A stretch of 64,000 bases of DNA from Dirofilaria immitis (lineage: Eukaryota; Nematoda; Chromadorea; Rhabditida; Onchocercidae), in the NCBI GenBank assembly GCA_024305405.1, contig JAKNDB010000068.1:12273501-12337500 (forward strand). The letters are read 5' to 3'. The notes beneath the pieces were generated by a model. It saw only the letters and a list, made by a program, of their open reading frames with translations, did no database searches and was not told the origin of the DNA. The position numbers and the translations under genes were made by a program. Positions 19,690 through 34,076 of this stretch are shown here, piece after piece (within the stretch, counting starts at the first letter, position 1; each line of letters opens with the position of its first letter).

Positions 19690-21179
19690 TTAGAAGAAAT
19701 AATTATTTGTAATTGACAATAAGAAAGTGATGAAAGTCGAGAAAAATATTTTTTTCCAAACTTTCTAATTTCTGCTCATTTCAGCTTATAAATTTTAATT
19801 TCTTGAAAATAAAAATGAAAGTAATAAAATAATTATAATAATTAAATCTGAAATACAAAACTTTTTTTTTCATTTTACATTAATTTAACAGTATCACTTT
19901 ATAATAAAACATTTGTTTTTTTTTTTTAAAAGTTCATACTTTCGAATTGTACGACCTATGATATTCCTGTTAATTCATAATTTAAGCCATCGTATCTAAC
20001 AGTCACTTTACAGTGATAATCCTTTGATGACTATTATTAATATTTTATTCAATAAATCAATTTTTCTGGAAATCGCTGGAATTAGAAGAATTATATTTCA
20101 AAAGTAGAATTTACGCGAAGTTAAGAGAGAGATCTGATATGGAACATAATTAGAACTGCGTAATATATGTCTTGCCGTGTGAATTTGCCGAATCATCCAT
20201 CCATGATATAATGTTCATAAAGAGTAATGTTTGCAATATTACTGTTCTATGTCATATATTAAGTAGATTTGTGGATATTCATATTTTATTATCATCTCTT
20301 TTCTTGAATTAACTTAAATATAATCCAAATTTTGGTTCAAAAGCCAAATAATAGATGTCTAAAATTCTATTCCATAAACGAACAATATCACAAATTTATC
20401 GAAATATAACAGTATGTTCCTCATAAAAAAGAAAATTTAAGCAATCAGAAAAAAAAATAATCATCATAAACATCGTTAGAGTCGAACTAAGTAAGCCGTA
20501 AATTAATTTGTTCATTTTTAAAAAAAAAAGAAAACAATTCACCTAATGATTATTAATTCAAATTTACGACTAGTATGATGAATTAAAAGAAAAAGAGAAG
20601 GAAAAAAATATCTACCCGACGACAGAAATCACAAATAATTTTCGTGTCGAATAATATAAAGAAAAGATGAGAAAAAATTTAATCCTTTCTTAGTAGCTAC
20701 AGATGCGATTTCAATGGGATGAATTTAATTAAACTAAACATTGGTTTGATCGAATGTAACTTGTGGTTTGACCAGATATTTAAATTTAGGAAAAATTAAT
20801 TTAATTACACATAAATCAATGTGACATTTCCGTCATCCAAATATTTAAGGCAATTCAAAATTTCCAGAATAATAGATATATCATTTCTGTTTTGCTTCAA
20901 ATGGCTGCTATAGTAAGCCATAATTTAATTCTCATTTTTTTTTATTTGACTTGTAAACAATAGAATTCTAGCAGAGATACATTTCTCTAAAAAACATCGA
21001 AAGAAATAGTCATATCGATAATTTTCTATCTTTGATATGATGACATAAAATACACAAATTTTGCATAATTAATGAAGTAAGAGAGATTGTAGATGAAAAT
21101 TATAAGAAAGAGTCAGAGGATTCAGCTTCAAATTTCCAAATATCGAGAAGCATTGCGAAAAAAATCATTAGGACAACCA
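19690..21179. other. AT-rich intergenic stretch
   Basis: Poly-A and poly-T runs and TTATCA/TGATAA-like motifs; no ORF with gene-like composition on either strand. Confidence 0.6.
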
Positions 21180-21480
21180 AAGAGTCTACCCACCCCTGGA
21201 GAGCAATCGATAGAAATAATCGTCGCGTGCTACCTCAAAAACCATGTTACTATCGAAAGAATCAGAATGTAACGACGGGCTGTGCGGCCCAAATCGTCAT
21301 CGTTATTTTCTAAGAGTTTCTCTTCCCAGCAGGAAAGAAAATGAGGTGAAGGGAGTATGTACGGTGGGATCGGTTTGTTCCGTTCTGTCCAATTCGGATA
21401 TTCGGGATCCGAGAGGGGCTTTGATTGCATTCTTCTCCTCGGATTTCCCGGGAAGTTCTGGCTAATTTTGGACGGATTTT
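21180..21480. other. GC-elevated island in the desert upstream of SERCA
   Basis: About 300 bp of mixed, non-repetitive sequence with visibly more G+C than its flanks, about 2.3 kb upstream of the SERCA acceptor. It holds overlapping ORFs of 73 codons (plus, 21244-21465) and 66 codons (minus, 21230-21430); neither resembles a known protein. A non-coding first exon or promoter for SERCA, an isolated exon, or a small unknown gene are all possible. Confidence 0.45.
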
Positions 21481-24190
21481 TGAAAGTCAGAGAGAATTAT
21501 TGATTTTTTCTTCGAAGTTCTAGACATATAAGCGACACAATCGACGTAATAAAAACTTTTTTAAAATCCAACTTGACTATTTTATCATTATTTGATGATG
21601 ATAATATAGTGAGAATTAAGCAATAGGAAAATTGTTAGCATATTTATGATATTAACAACTAAAACTAAGTATTATTCGGAGATTAAAAACAAGATAATTT
21701 GCTGGTTGACGAGAAATCTTGCATATATTTATATATCAGTACTATTAGATATTATCTTATGTTCTGTAAAAATAGGTTAAATGAAAATGATTCCTGAATT
21801 ATTTGAGAAGATAAATAAATTGTTTGTTTGAAGAAAATCTGTTCATTAAAAATATATTTCAAATTAATCAAGAAAAAAGTAGCTATAAACGAACTATAAT
21901 TATAATACATTCGTTTATATTATTACTTCCTATACATCCATTTACAGGGAAAAAGAAAGATAAATAATGAAAATTTGTTTTTAATTTATAATCGACAGTA
22001 AATAAGTAAGTATGTAATTATATTATAATAAATGGATTAAGAAACTTATGAAATTATGAGTAACTGTGAAATATACTAAATTTTAATTTTTTTAGCGATA
22101 TTCTTTTTATTTTGTTTGATTTGAAAACTTATCTTTTAATAGATATCTAAAACAAAACAATATCGTATCATATTTTTACCGTATATTATTGTAGCTAATA
22201 ATAGGATGATCATATAGAATCTTTATCCAATTAATTTATTATTAACTGAATTGTTTAAAATATAGAATATATAATAATCTTGAAATGGTTTATTAAGCAA
22301 GATATGATTAAAATGAATGATAATATAGCGAAATATGAAGTCATTTACTAATGATGACAGAATAATATAACAGATGAAGAGAGTAGAATACGATACTTCA
22401 ACTTAGTATTTTATTTGCACAGTGGTTTTCATTTGATATGCTTCAAGAGGAGAAGCTTTTGAGAAATGTGATCGCAGTTGCAAAACTTTTTACAACAAAA
22501 TTGCTTACATCAATAAATTTTATTTTTTATTAAATTTTCTAATGAAAATTTAACTTTCCAATTCTGTTAGTTGTAAATACCTATTATTAAAGACGTTTTC
22601 AATGAGATTTAAATTTGCATTAATACATCAAAAATAAAAGTGCATGAAAAATTGATTCAAACTACAAAAATTTTAGCAAAGTAAATATGTCAATTTTTCG
22701 AAAAATTTCGATTTCTTGAATTACATCCGGTTAATAGAATTAAATGAGAAATCTGACTGAATTCCATTATCTTCTATCTGCTCGATTTTCTACATTCTAA
22801 TATATATGTATATATAATTTATAGACTAAATTACTCTTATCTAAAAGAATATACTACCACTTGTGACATATGTAGTTTAAGCTAAATTTGAATGAAATTT
22901 GAAAAATCCAGAATTCTTTAAAAGTTAGAAAAGAAGATGAAGAGGAATGCAAATGAAATAAGTCATTTTATTATTTGCATTATTTATTCTTCAACCTTTC
23001 TTGTTAACTTAAGAATACAAAATCTTTTTTCTTGTGAACATAAAGCAAACGAAAAGTTTTATTCGAGCATGTTGCGAAAAAAAAAAAGAGAGAGAAAAGA
23101 GGAAAAAGCGTATTTTCAAAAAACGAAGAGATTTGTAATTGTATAAAACTTCTAAAAATTATTAATATGAGAAAAATTTCTAATTGAAAATTTTATTTTA
23201 AATCAAATAACTAAGGTTCATGTTGAGGCCCCTACTAGTTCTAGTATGATTAATGAGATTGAAAAAAAACTATGCATACATTTCAATATGATAAAAACTT
23301 TGCTTATCATATCAACTAGAGGTATTAATTGAATTTATTTAATTTCCATTAATTAAAGAGAATCTTGCAAATGCAAAATTCAATTAATTTTATACACTTA
23401 TTCTTTTTAACTTATGAAGCTATCTTATAATGATTGATTTTTAATCGAGAACAATGCTTCCATAAATAAATTACATTTCCTAATTTATATTTCCTTAATA
23501 TTCATTGCTTATTTTAATCAGTTTTTATATTATTTAATATATTTTGTCTTCGAATTATAATTAATAATTAAATTATATTACAAGAGAAATAGAAGATAGC
23601 TTTCAAGTGATTTTGAAATAGTATGTATAGTTTTTTTTTTTCAATCTCATTAAGCGCATATAGATAGGTTATTAATATTTCTTATCATTTTTAAGATAAA
23701 TAAAATTATCAGCTATTGAAATAAAATATAACAATAATTATAGATATAATTTTAACGTTCATAAATACTAGTAGAGTTTAAAGTTCGTAATTTCATAGTA
23801 TAATTTCATCCTTCCATCCAATTATATCATTTTTCCTTTTATGATATTAATAAATATAAATAAATCTTTTGAAAATTTTTAAGTATATTTTTTAAAAAAA
23901 AGAAAATATATTCGAAGTTTTTCTACAAAAAATCTAAAAATTATAAATTTATATTAACAAAATTTTAACAAAAAAACGATAATAAATGAAAAATTATTTT
24001 ATCCAATTTTAATCAAAATGGCAAATCGTTGAAAATTTACATATTTAAAACAATTATAACTTATCATATAATTATATCAGAAAGGTAAATATAAAGATAT
24101 TAATAATAAATCAGTTAATATCACTAATTATTTCATGAAACTCCAAATTACTCCATAAAATCCGAATTATAAAATTTTCATAACAGAGTG

Positions 24191-24210
24191 AATACACGTG
24201 AATACACGTG
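24191..24210. promoter_or_regulatory. Two CACGTG E-boxes in a 10-bp tandem repeat
   Basis: AATACACGTG occurs twice in direct succession, placing two palindromic CACGTG sites one helical turn apart. CACGTG is the core site of Myc/Max/USF-type bHLH factors. No gene start is nearby, so function is uncertain. Confidence 0.3.
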
Positions 24211-26422
24211 AAGTGGAAAAATTTTCTGCGTTGAATATATGAAATTAATTGCTATTTTAAATAATTAGGAAATCTTTCATTTAATTTAAGAAATGCTAAT
24301 TTTACAATTAATTAATCGAATTAATTTTTTATTTTTACTTTTCCTCCCTAACATCTAAGTTAGTATTTCAATTAATTTATAGATCAATAAATCAATCATT
24401 GTATTAAAAATTTATTTGGGACAATTTTTGGAACTATGCAAAAACGAAATAATATATTATTACTTTAAGAAGAAATAGAAAGGGAAAAATTTTAATTTAT
24501 TATTAACATCGATCTATCTTATCAATACACAACGAAAATTTATTTCCCAATTTTACATCTTGTAATCATGGTTTTTTCTCTTCTTCTCTCATTTTCTCTT
24601 TCTTTTCTTCTCTAAATATTCTTATTTAACTAACATTTTGAAAATCTTTTGAAGTGCTCTTTTTCAAGAAATTTTTTTATTATATCAATTGAACATATCA
24701 GTTGAATTCGTTAAAAACATGTATAAAAATTATCATTTTTGATTATTGAAATAAATTTTTATTACTTCTTTTAATTAATTCAATTTTAAATAATTTGAAA
24801 ATGAGAAAATTTTGATATTAAAATTATTTTTAATTAAATAAATGCAAAAGAAAAGATGAAAAAAGTAAGGAAATTATAATAAAAATTACTGAAAATTTCA
24901 GAAATTTCTCCTTCTTTTTATAAATAATATAATTTCTAATAAATTTAAATAATTATTAAATAATAAATACAAAATTCAACTTAATCCAAATATTATCAAA
25001 TAATAATATAGCAAAGTTTGTAGTAAAGTTCGAGAATTGTTTTGGAAAGTATAAAAGATTAACAATTGTTGAAGAATAGATCGTTAAAGTAAGCGACCAT
25101 AAATATTTTGTATAATAGAAAACAGTTGCAATAATAACAAAAAAACTAAATATAAGAAAATTTTTGCAATTTTTTGAGTTAAATTAGATTCTCTCCTATC
25201 TCGAGAATATACCTATCAATTCTAAACTTTCTTCTCAGCGGTTCATTCATTCTATTTGTCCCTAAAATTTGCTTAATTTCTCGCTCATTGTCCTTTCTAA
25301 CTACTATGTGAATGATATTTTTCAACACAAAAAATTGGAATGATAAACTGATCAGTTGATATTATCAGTTGTAGATCAAAAATTTGATGATCAAACAATT
25401 TTGCAATTTAATGATTACTTAATTATTTCTTTTCAAAAATTCATTTTAATCATCTGATTTACAATAAATTTGGCTAATTCGTTGTTTCCTTAATTGATAA
25501 ATATTTATTTTATACATTAAAAGATGGAAGAAAATAGTTTAAAATAAAAGATTTAATTGAATAAAGCCGATACAATATAATGAATTACTGGTATTAATTG
25601 GAATAGAAATACTGAAATGCCAGAATAAATTGAAATTAATAATAATAGAAAAGCAATTATTAATAAATGGATTTCATCTGTTTTTTCTTTTTTTTCTCGA
25701 TAAAGTGGTATGTAAACATTTTGATCAAAAGGTTTATGACTTAATTGAACCAATTAATTTTGAAATTAATCAATCTGATTAATGCTTAAATGCTTTTGTA
25801 TTATTTATAATATTAGTTATGTACATGCAGCTTTTAAAAAAAAGTTTATATATAACTTTAGAACATTTTATATATTTAATAAATAGCCGTAAATTCTCGT
25901 CAGGTAATGTTTTATTCAAATTATTAACATTATCATCTCGCTTGTTGTTTGAATCTTAGCTTATGTGTTCTCGTTTAACTTTTAATTAAGAGAATAATAT
26001 TTATTAAGTTAATGAGAACAGATGAAAGGGAAAAATGAAATATGATTTATCGAGATCAGAAATTATGATTAATTGATAAATAATTATGCGTTTATTGATA
26101 AAATTATTTATAAATTTCTGAAGTATGTATTATACCATACGTTCTACAAAAAAATAAATCAACAAGGTGTTTATATATATCAAATTTCACGTTATTCACG
26201 TCATGTGTTAGAAATTAATATATTTTAATTAAATATTATAGATCTGATTATATTCTATTTTGAATGAAATATATGCATCATTTTAATTTTTAATAGAAAT
26301 TAATATATGTATATATTACATATATAATAATTTAATACATCATTTTTAATTGAATTTAATTATCGATAATAATTCTATCATATTTTCTTTCTATTATAAA
26401 TAGTTATATATATTAAGTAGAA

Positions 26423-26461
<39 letters not shown>

Positions 26462-26922
26462 CGAAAATGTATAAGAAATTATTTACTTCATCAGATACAT
26501 ATCATATATATATATATAAGCAATTATATAAAGGTATCAAATTTTAATATAAATTTGTAATTTTATTTTAATACGAACATTTAAAGAAAAGATATAATAA
26601 AAATAGAACAAAATAATATTAAAAAAAAAACGATATACACAATTAAGAAAGTGATAATAGGAAACGTAAATATTTAGCATAGAATAAATAAAAGTTCAGA
26701 AGAGAAGTTTGAAAGAGATAGTTCACAGTTATGTAAATATTTTCTGTGCGAAATAATTTTAGGGCCAGAAGTTGTTACATCTCTCATAACAGCTGTCTCT
26801 TCAAAAACTTTTTTTTCTCGACGAATAGAAAAAATAAATGCTCACATCGGTTTGAACGAAAAAAAAGAAAAGTTTGCAACGAAGGATTTATTGTTATGCG
26901 TTTTTGCACTTTTTATTTCAAT

Positions 26923-26953
26923 TCGCTAAACTTTATTTCATAAAGTTTAGCGA
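26923..26953. repeat. Perfect 14-bp hairpin with 3-nt loop
   Basis: Arms 26923-26936 and 26940-26953 are exact complements, followed on plus by a T-rich run. Confidence 0.85.
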
Positions 26954-28109
26954 TTTTTATCTTTTAGAAAATTAGCTGAAATTTGAAAATTGATAAGCAA
27001 ATTTGTAAGATAAGTAAGTGAATAATTAATTAATCAATAATAAAATGCTTATCAAATATATAACAACTGATTAGATTTAGTATTAATTATTGAGGGAATT
27101 AAATTCGCTTCCATTCATTGTTTATATTAATTTATATTTTTTTTTCAAACTATTTTATTATATATTTCTGATATTGATTAAATTTATTCTTCTGTTATTT
27201 GACGTTCGTTTGCTTATCTCTCTCTCGCCCTCTCTTTCTCCCTCCTTCTTTCCCTCTCTCTATGCCCTCCTCTCTCTTCTTCTCTCTTTCGTTTGTATCT
27301 TATATATCAAAATTCAATACTTCATTATGAATTAAATTGATAGCAATTCATTTGTTCATTAACACCTAAATAGTAATATTTTCATATTTTCTGGCAGAAT
27401 AATAGAATAATAATTCATTTACTTAAATACTCGAATATTATATCGAATTACTATCTTATTCTCTAAAAGTATGAATAAGTTAGAACCTAATAATTTCGAT
27501 TTATCAGAATAATATGCAAAAACTTTATCGCAATGATTATATCAAATTATTCATTTAGTAATGCTATTTTTAAAACAAAAAATTTAATAAATTATTGATA
27601 AAAAAGATTAAAAAGTTGGATAAATAATAATTATAACTTGGAATAAACAATAACTGAAATTTAGAAATAACTTACATTTAGCAGAAATCGAAATATTCGA
27701 GAAAATAAACAAATCATAAAGACATATTGCAATTATTATCAGTAATATATGATAAAAGCATTACCCGTAACAAATTTATATGAAACCGAAACAAATCCAA
27801 TGATTACATTTACAAAATTAATAATTATAAATTTAGTTTAATACATTCATAGCTTATCATTCGTCTGATTTTAAACTTGACGATATGCATTTGCTGAAAA
27901 AAATTAATTGAACTATACTATTTTATGTACCATTCATTTTAGTTCAAACACATCAAAAAAGCTTTCCTAATAAAAAGCAATGATAAAAACTTTCTTACTT
28001 ATCAAATAAGTTAGAAATGTTTAATAAGAAATTTGAAAATGAATCATTTAAGTAGCAGTTAATGATAATCATTCCAACACTTCAAAAATATTAGCATACA
28101 ATTAATTAA

Positions 28110-28395
28110 AGCTAATAATAATAATAGTATTAAGTAATAAATAATGGTAATAATAATAATAACAAATAATAATAATAAGGTATAATAATAATAATAACGA
28201 ATAATAATAACGAATGATAATAATAGTAATGAATTATAATAATAATAATAACGAATAATATAATATAATAATAACGAATAATAATAGTGAATAATAATAA
28301 TAATAACGAATAATAATAATAATGAATAATAATAATAATGAATGATAATAATAATAACGAGTGATAAATTATGCATAATAATATAATAAGATTAA
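28110..28395. repeat. Interrupted (AAT)n / AACGAAT array
   Basis: AAT repeats punctuated by AACGAAT and AATGAAT variants. The minus-strand Ile/Tyr/Leu ORF across it is a by-product. Confidence 0.9.
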
Positions 28396-30614
28396 AAATA
28401 ACAAAAAATCATAATAATATTATACCTGAAATGATTAATATTTTTGCCTATTCTTATAAGTAGAAAATTAAAAAAAAAATTTTTAAAAGTAAAAAGAAAG
28501 AAAGTTAGAAAGGATAGATAAGAAAAGAGAATGTTTAGTGATATAAAATAATATTTCTGAAACTATCACTTTTACTCTATTCTATTTTGTTACCATAATT
28601 TTAGGACAACTGGCTAACAGCTGTTCTATTCTAACAACTTCAGGCTAACAAAAATGATGACGAAAAAGAGAGAAAGAGATAGATGAAAGAAAAGATTAAA
28701 ATGTTTGTTGATGCAATTAGGCTACTTATATTTAGATAAATAGCATGGACGAAAAGATAGTTTGAATGAATTGTTAAGATAGTTTGAATGAATGAAAGAA
28801 ATAATTCGTTTTCAAATTCTTCGAAAAAAAAAGAAACTATTGGGCTTGAAATAGGTATCTGAAGGTGGGTGGTATAAACGATAGCCTTAATTCAAATATC
28901 AGTATCGATGGCAATATGATAACATTATATCTATTACATACTACGTAACTATTTATCAATCAAATTCATAGATATAATAAAGTGGGGAATATATCATATA
29001 AGTAATAGGAATTATATCTAAAGTGATTACTTCAATTTATCCCATAATATTATAATTTAAAATTGATAGATGGATTGTTTAAATTAATTGAAATGCTGTT
29101 ATCAGCGGCAACTTGATAACATTTTAGTTTGGATTGTATTACGTAGTGGTAACAAATTAACAGTGTAAATTATTGAAAGTTGTAAACATATTAATGAAAA
29201 TTAAAGAAAAGTAAGAAATAAGAGAAATTCTCTTGAATGCATTGATTAATTAGTCCAACTTATCACTGATCATATTATAATTTCATTTGTAATAATTGTA
29301 TTAACTCATTACAGCGATATTTATATTAATATCGAGACTATACAAAAGAGATAAAGTTTATCGATAATTCATCGATTTAATTTTTCATAATATTAATTAC
29401 AATATCTGTTTATAATATTTTTTCATAAATTTATAAAAATTATAGCAAAATCTTTGAATTTCCTACATCATTCAATGATTATTTTTATTTTTTTAACTAA
29501 AAATCAAATTTAGGCATAAATTTATTTGAAATTTTATTTAAAATCCATTATGCTAAAATTTATTTGATTGGGGGAAATTCTCGAAATAAATTCAACAATT
29601 GATGATTTATTCATTGTTCGATTATTTATTTACATATAGAAGAAAGAAAGGTAATATGGAATATTTATTATTATTATTATTATTTTTTTCAATTAATTCA
29701 TTTTATTATGAATAAAATAAAACATTTAACAATATGCTTTCTATGTTATTTATTTAAAAAAAAAAGTTTTGATTTAATAGAAATAACAAATAAATAATTA
29801 AACTAAAAAAAAATTCATTCTTTTTAAAATTAGTTTATTATAATATACAGAAATATAATAATATAATGATAGATTAAATAGACTCAATTCTTTTTGAAAG
29901 TTTTATATTAAATTGGAAAATTTTGTTAGGCTAAAATGAAGGGATTTCAATTTGACATTTAATAAAATCGGATAAGATTATTTTCAAATGACAAATAATA
30001 TAGCTAACAATCGATTAGATCATTATAATTATGACAACGAAACAAATTAGCCCAATTATTATTCCGATTGATAATTGCATTGATAATAAAATAATCCAAT
30101 TAATTGTAAATTAATGTGATTAATATGATTAAATGATTAATTTACAAATGATTAAATTATGCTTATAATTTAATATAATATTTTAAGTTATAAAATATTA
30201 ATTTGTCGAATAAAATATGATTGATAAAAAGATATCAATGATTGATAAATTGCAATTTATCAATGAATAAGTGATATATGTTATTAATTTTATATAATGT
30301 AATTTATTAAAATTTAATTATACAAAATTGAATTGAATCTTAGCTAATCAAACAATGCTTCGATTCATTCAAAATAGAATTCTTCCAACGATCGCTTTTT
30401 TTTTACTTTTAAATTTTTATGAGAAAAGAAAAATAAACATTTTATTATTTAATGGATAAATTAAAATAAATGTATAAATCAGTGCTATCCATAAATTATC
30501 AATGAAAAAGAACAGAACAAATAAATATGAAAACAAACAATGTTTATGATTATAATATAGGCAAAATTGATTATATATTAGATAAGATTACAAATTATTA
30601 CATTTATAATATTT

Positions 30615-30710
30615 ATATTATTACTAATTACTAATTACTAAATACTAATTACTATTACTAATTACTATTACTAATTACTACTACTACTACTATTACTACT
30701 ACTATTATTA
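30615..30710. repeat. ATTACTA / ACT microsatellite
   Basis: Seven-base TACTAAT-type units passing into ACT/ATT triplets over about 95 bp. Confidence 0.85.
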
Positions 30711-33035
30711 GTAAATAAAATAACTCATTGTGCAACTTATTATTTTATTTAAATTATCAATAAATTATAAAATAAATATCAATTTATTTTATAAATATGA
30801 AAAATAAAAATAAACAAAGAAAAGAAAAAGCAAAGAAGAAAATTTAGTCGTTGCTAAATATTTACAAATTACGACATATTACTTTACAACATTTTATAAA
30901 TAATTATTGAAAAAAAAACAAAAAAACAAAAAACAAATTTTTTATTTTATCCAATTTCATTTAATATTTGCTTTTTCTTTTTTTTTCATTTAACAAATGT
31001 TTAAGCAAAAAGAAAGAAAAAGAAAATTGAATTTTTAAAAATAATAAAAATATTTTTTTTTTTGAGAAAAAAGAAAAAGAATGTATTTTGTTTATTAGAA
31101 TAGAAGAGAAATTAGCAATAACATATATATTGCTGCTAATAATAACAGATATTATTGATAATGATAACAGATAAGATTGTTATATTTTTATATACATTAG
31201 CAAAACATTATTCCATTCTATAACTTAAATAAAAAATTTTCAAATAAAATATTACAATTAATGAGTGATCAGAATTGTAAAATATATGCAATAAAATTGG
31301 AATAGAATTCGATCTTTTATCAAAATGATAAGAAAAACATGCCATTGAAATCAGCTGATTTTTTTTCCTAAAACTTGTAAATATATTAACTGCAAAAAAA
31401 GCATATATATCAATTGTCGTAAAAATCTATCGAATGATCTAATCAAATTCGCAAATGTCGTAAATTTCATATTATTTATTTACTTTTAAAATATATTATA
31501 ATTAATCATAACTTATTCATTTCTCACATATATGAACTGCTAAAATGATAAAAATTTGTGCATAAACGATAAATATATTAATTCAAATTTTTATCAGTAA
31601 CTTTCTTCTTATCACGTTTAAATTTTCATGTTAAGCTGGCTTATATCAAAAAAAGGAAAGATAAATAAAAGCCTATTTAATAAATTGAAGGAATATTGAA
31701 TAATTGGATGGAAAATTAAAATTATTTAACAATTAATTGGAAAAAATACAATTATATTGAGGTGAAAATGATAGCTTATCATCTAATCAAACTTGTCATT
31801 TTAATTTTGCTATTTTGTTATCTTTTTTCAACATATCAATTGTTTGGCAACACTTACAATCATATGTTCTTCATCGCCTTTTAAATCATCTCACTTCTTC
31901 TCTTATTTATTTAACAACAAATAGAATCGAAATGATTACAACAAAATTTGAAAAAATTTATAGAAATTTAAACAGAAATAACAATTATCAATAAATCGAT
32001 AAATAATTGAAGTAAATCTGAAATACTTATTTATTATACTGATATTAATTCTATATATCAATTGATAAATTATTGCTATAAAATGAGAATTAAATAGAAA
32101 TAATATTTATAATGAAAGAAAATATATCTTATAATCGATCGATTAATTATTTCAACTTTTTATTAACTAATTATCATAATTATCATTTGCATGCTGCATA
32201 TAAGTAGTAGTTTTTTGAAATAGTTTCCTTAAAATATTCATTGATTAATTTGTCATAAACTATTGATAATAAAAAAACACTAAAAGTGATATATTAATTT
32301 AATAATTCTATCGATTACTTATTTATCAAATCTTTACAGCTAATTTAAATTGAAAAAGAAAAAAAGACTAGCAAAAGTTTCACGCAAACAATTAAAACAA
32401 TTAAAGCAATTAAAAGATTTAAATTTGATTTATTTGATTGATTGATTCGATCAATATTTATAGTAATAATTGATCTTTAATCGACTACAATAATGAAAAA
32501 CATCATCCTATTAACTTGTTAAAAAGTTATCCACAATACATACCAATAATGTTTCGATTTCTAACTTATGTAAACTCTCTTGTTTGCTATGAAAAACTTG
32601 TGTCGGCTTCTTTTATTAGATGTATCAGCTGTCACCTGGATCGATTTTTATGACAATTTAAAGAGATAAATTTGATTTCAGGATTGTAGAATATTCTTTC
32701 CTGTTTATCAGTTTATCAATTTTTTAATCAACCAAATTTTCAAATTCTTTTATTACTAATCATATTATTTCAATACAACATTGACAAAATTTGCAAAAAA
32801 TAAAAATAAATATGTTTCGAAGCTACAGTATTCGGATATTACATTTGTTTATGTTTTGATAATCTTTGAATAATTTTGTTGATAAATATTAAATATGAAA
32901 AATATATAAATAAATAGGATAATATTAGTTGACCATTTAAAATATCACATATTTGAATAGCAATATTGATAGATCAGCTAATTTGCTATTTAAATAAGCA
33001 TGATTTACTATTTCAATAAATTCATTTAGATGGTA

Positions 33036-33208
33036 TTCATTTAGATGGCAATATTGATTGATTTACTGTTTCAATGAAATGTATTCATTTAGATGGCAAT
33101 ATTGATTGATTTACTATTTCAATGAAATGTATTCATTTAGATGGCAATATTGATTGATTTACTATTTCAATAAAATATATTCATTTAGATGGCAATATTG
33201 ATTGATTT
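33036..33208 (+). repeat. 48-bp minisatellite, about 3.6 copies
   Basis: Unit starts at 33036, 33084, 33132 and 33180 (TTCATTTAGATGGCAATATT at each start), with a degenerate partial copy just before. It lies about 870 bp upstream of the 34077 start codon. Confidence 0.9.
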
Positions 33209-33329
33209 TCCATTGAAGTTTAGCAATGAATCAAAATGATAGCAATGAATCGGATGGGAATGCCATCTATTTTGTAATGCGAATGATTCGTTGGTTATTG
33301 TAACAAACAACCAAACCGATCACATTTCG

Positions 33330-33790
33330 CTACTTCAATCATTCCTTTTCAAAAGGTTTGCATAATGAGCATACCATTCCATTTTTTTTTTTTTGTAATC
33401 AAAGAAAAAAAACTTTCATTTTTTTGTTTTATTTCATTTCTATCTTCTGCCTCTTTCTTCTTCTCTTTCTTCAGTATTTTATTCCTTTTTTTTGATAATC
33501 GCTTATTCGAACTTTAACCTTTCTTCTTCTTCTTTTTCTTCTTCCCTCTCTCTCCCTCTCTTCTTCTCTCTTAACTTATTCATTTCTATCTTAATATTTA
33601 TTCCATACTGCTTTCTTTCGTATTACTTCATTTCTTTGCAAACTATTTTGTTTCTCATTTGAATAAACATTTAGAAGGCAATCGCTTCTACATTGTTTAC
33701 TTACACATCATATTGTTTACTTTTTCCACGCATACCTTCTCTTCTCCTTCACTTTTATCTTCATTTCAAACTTCTCTTCTCTATTAACAT
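33330..33790 (+). promoter_or_regulatory. Pyrimidine-rich region upstream of the 34077 gene
   Basis: Long T/C-rich blocks (TTCTTC, CTCTCT) on the plus strand, 300-750 bp before the start codon. T-rich blocks are common in nematode promoters, but no TATA box or initiator can be singled out. Confidence 0.3.
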
Positions 33791-34076
33791 AGGTATAAAC
33801 GTATATGCATCATTTAATTGATCAAATATTCATTGCGGTTAATAATAATTATTATCACATCTGATCTTTGATACTATTTTATGTCAACATTTCAACATTT
33901 TTAATTTCAATTCTTTCATTTCATACATTCTCATCCTTTTTTGATAATTTATTTAAATGAATTGATGATTACGATAAATTAATATATTATTGAATTAATA
34001 ATTACTATGTATTATTTAAAAATAATTGTTATTTGATTGATCAAATTGATTAGATTGTTAATTATTGATTCATTGA

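Larger units (their letters stand above)
21481..33030. other. Large AT-rich gene-poor region
   Basis: No supportable gene across about 11.5 kb. Contents: tandem CACGTG sites at 24191-24210, an AT run at 26427-26457, a perfect hairpin at 26923-26953, a CT-rich stretch at 27217-27290, AAT arrays near 28110-28395 and ACT/ATT arrays at 30615-30710. ORFs such as 22937-23146 and 25553-25753 are Lys/Ile/Phe-rich, as expected from composition. Confidence 0.7.

Noticed and set aside
26923..26960. Hairpin followed by T-run resembling a bacterial terminator
   Set aside because: No bacterial genes nearby; the stem is AT-rich and one of several similar hairpins.
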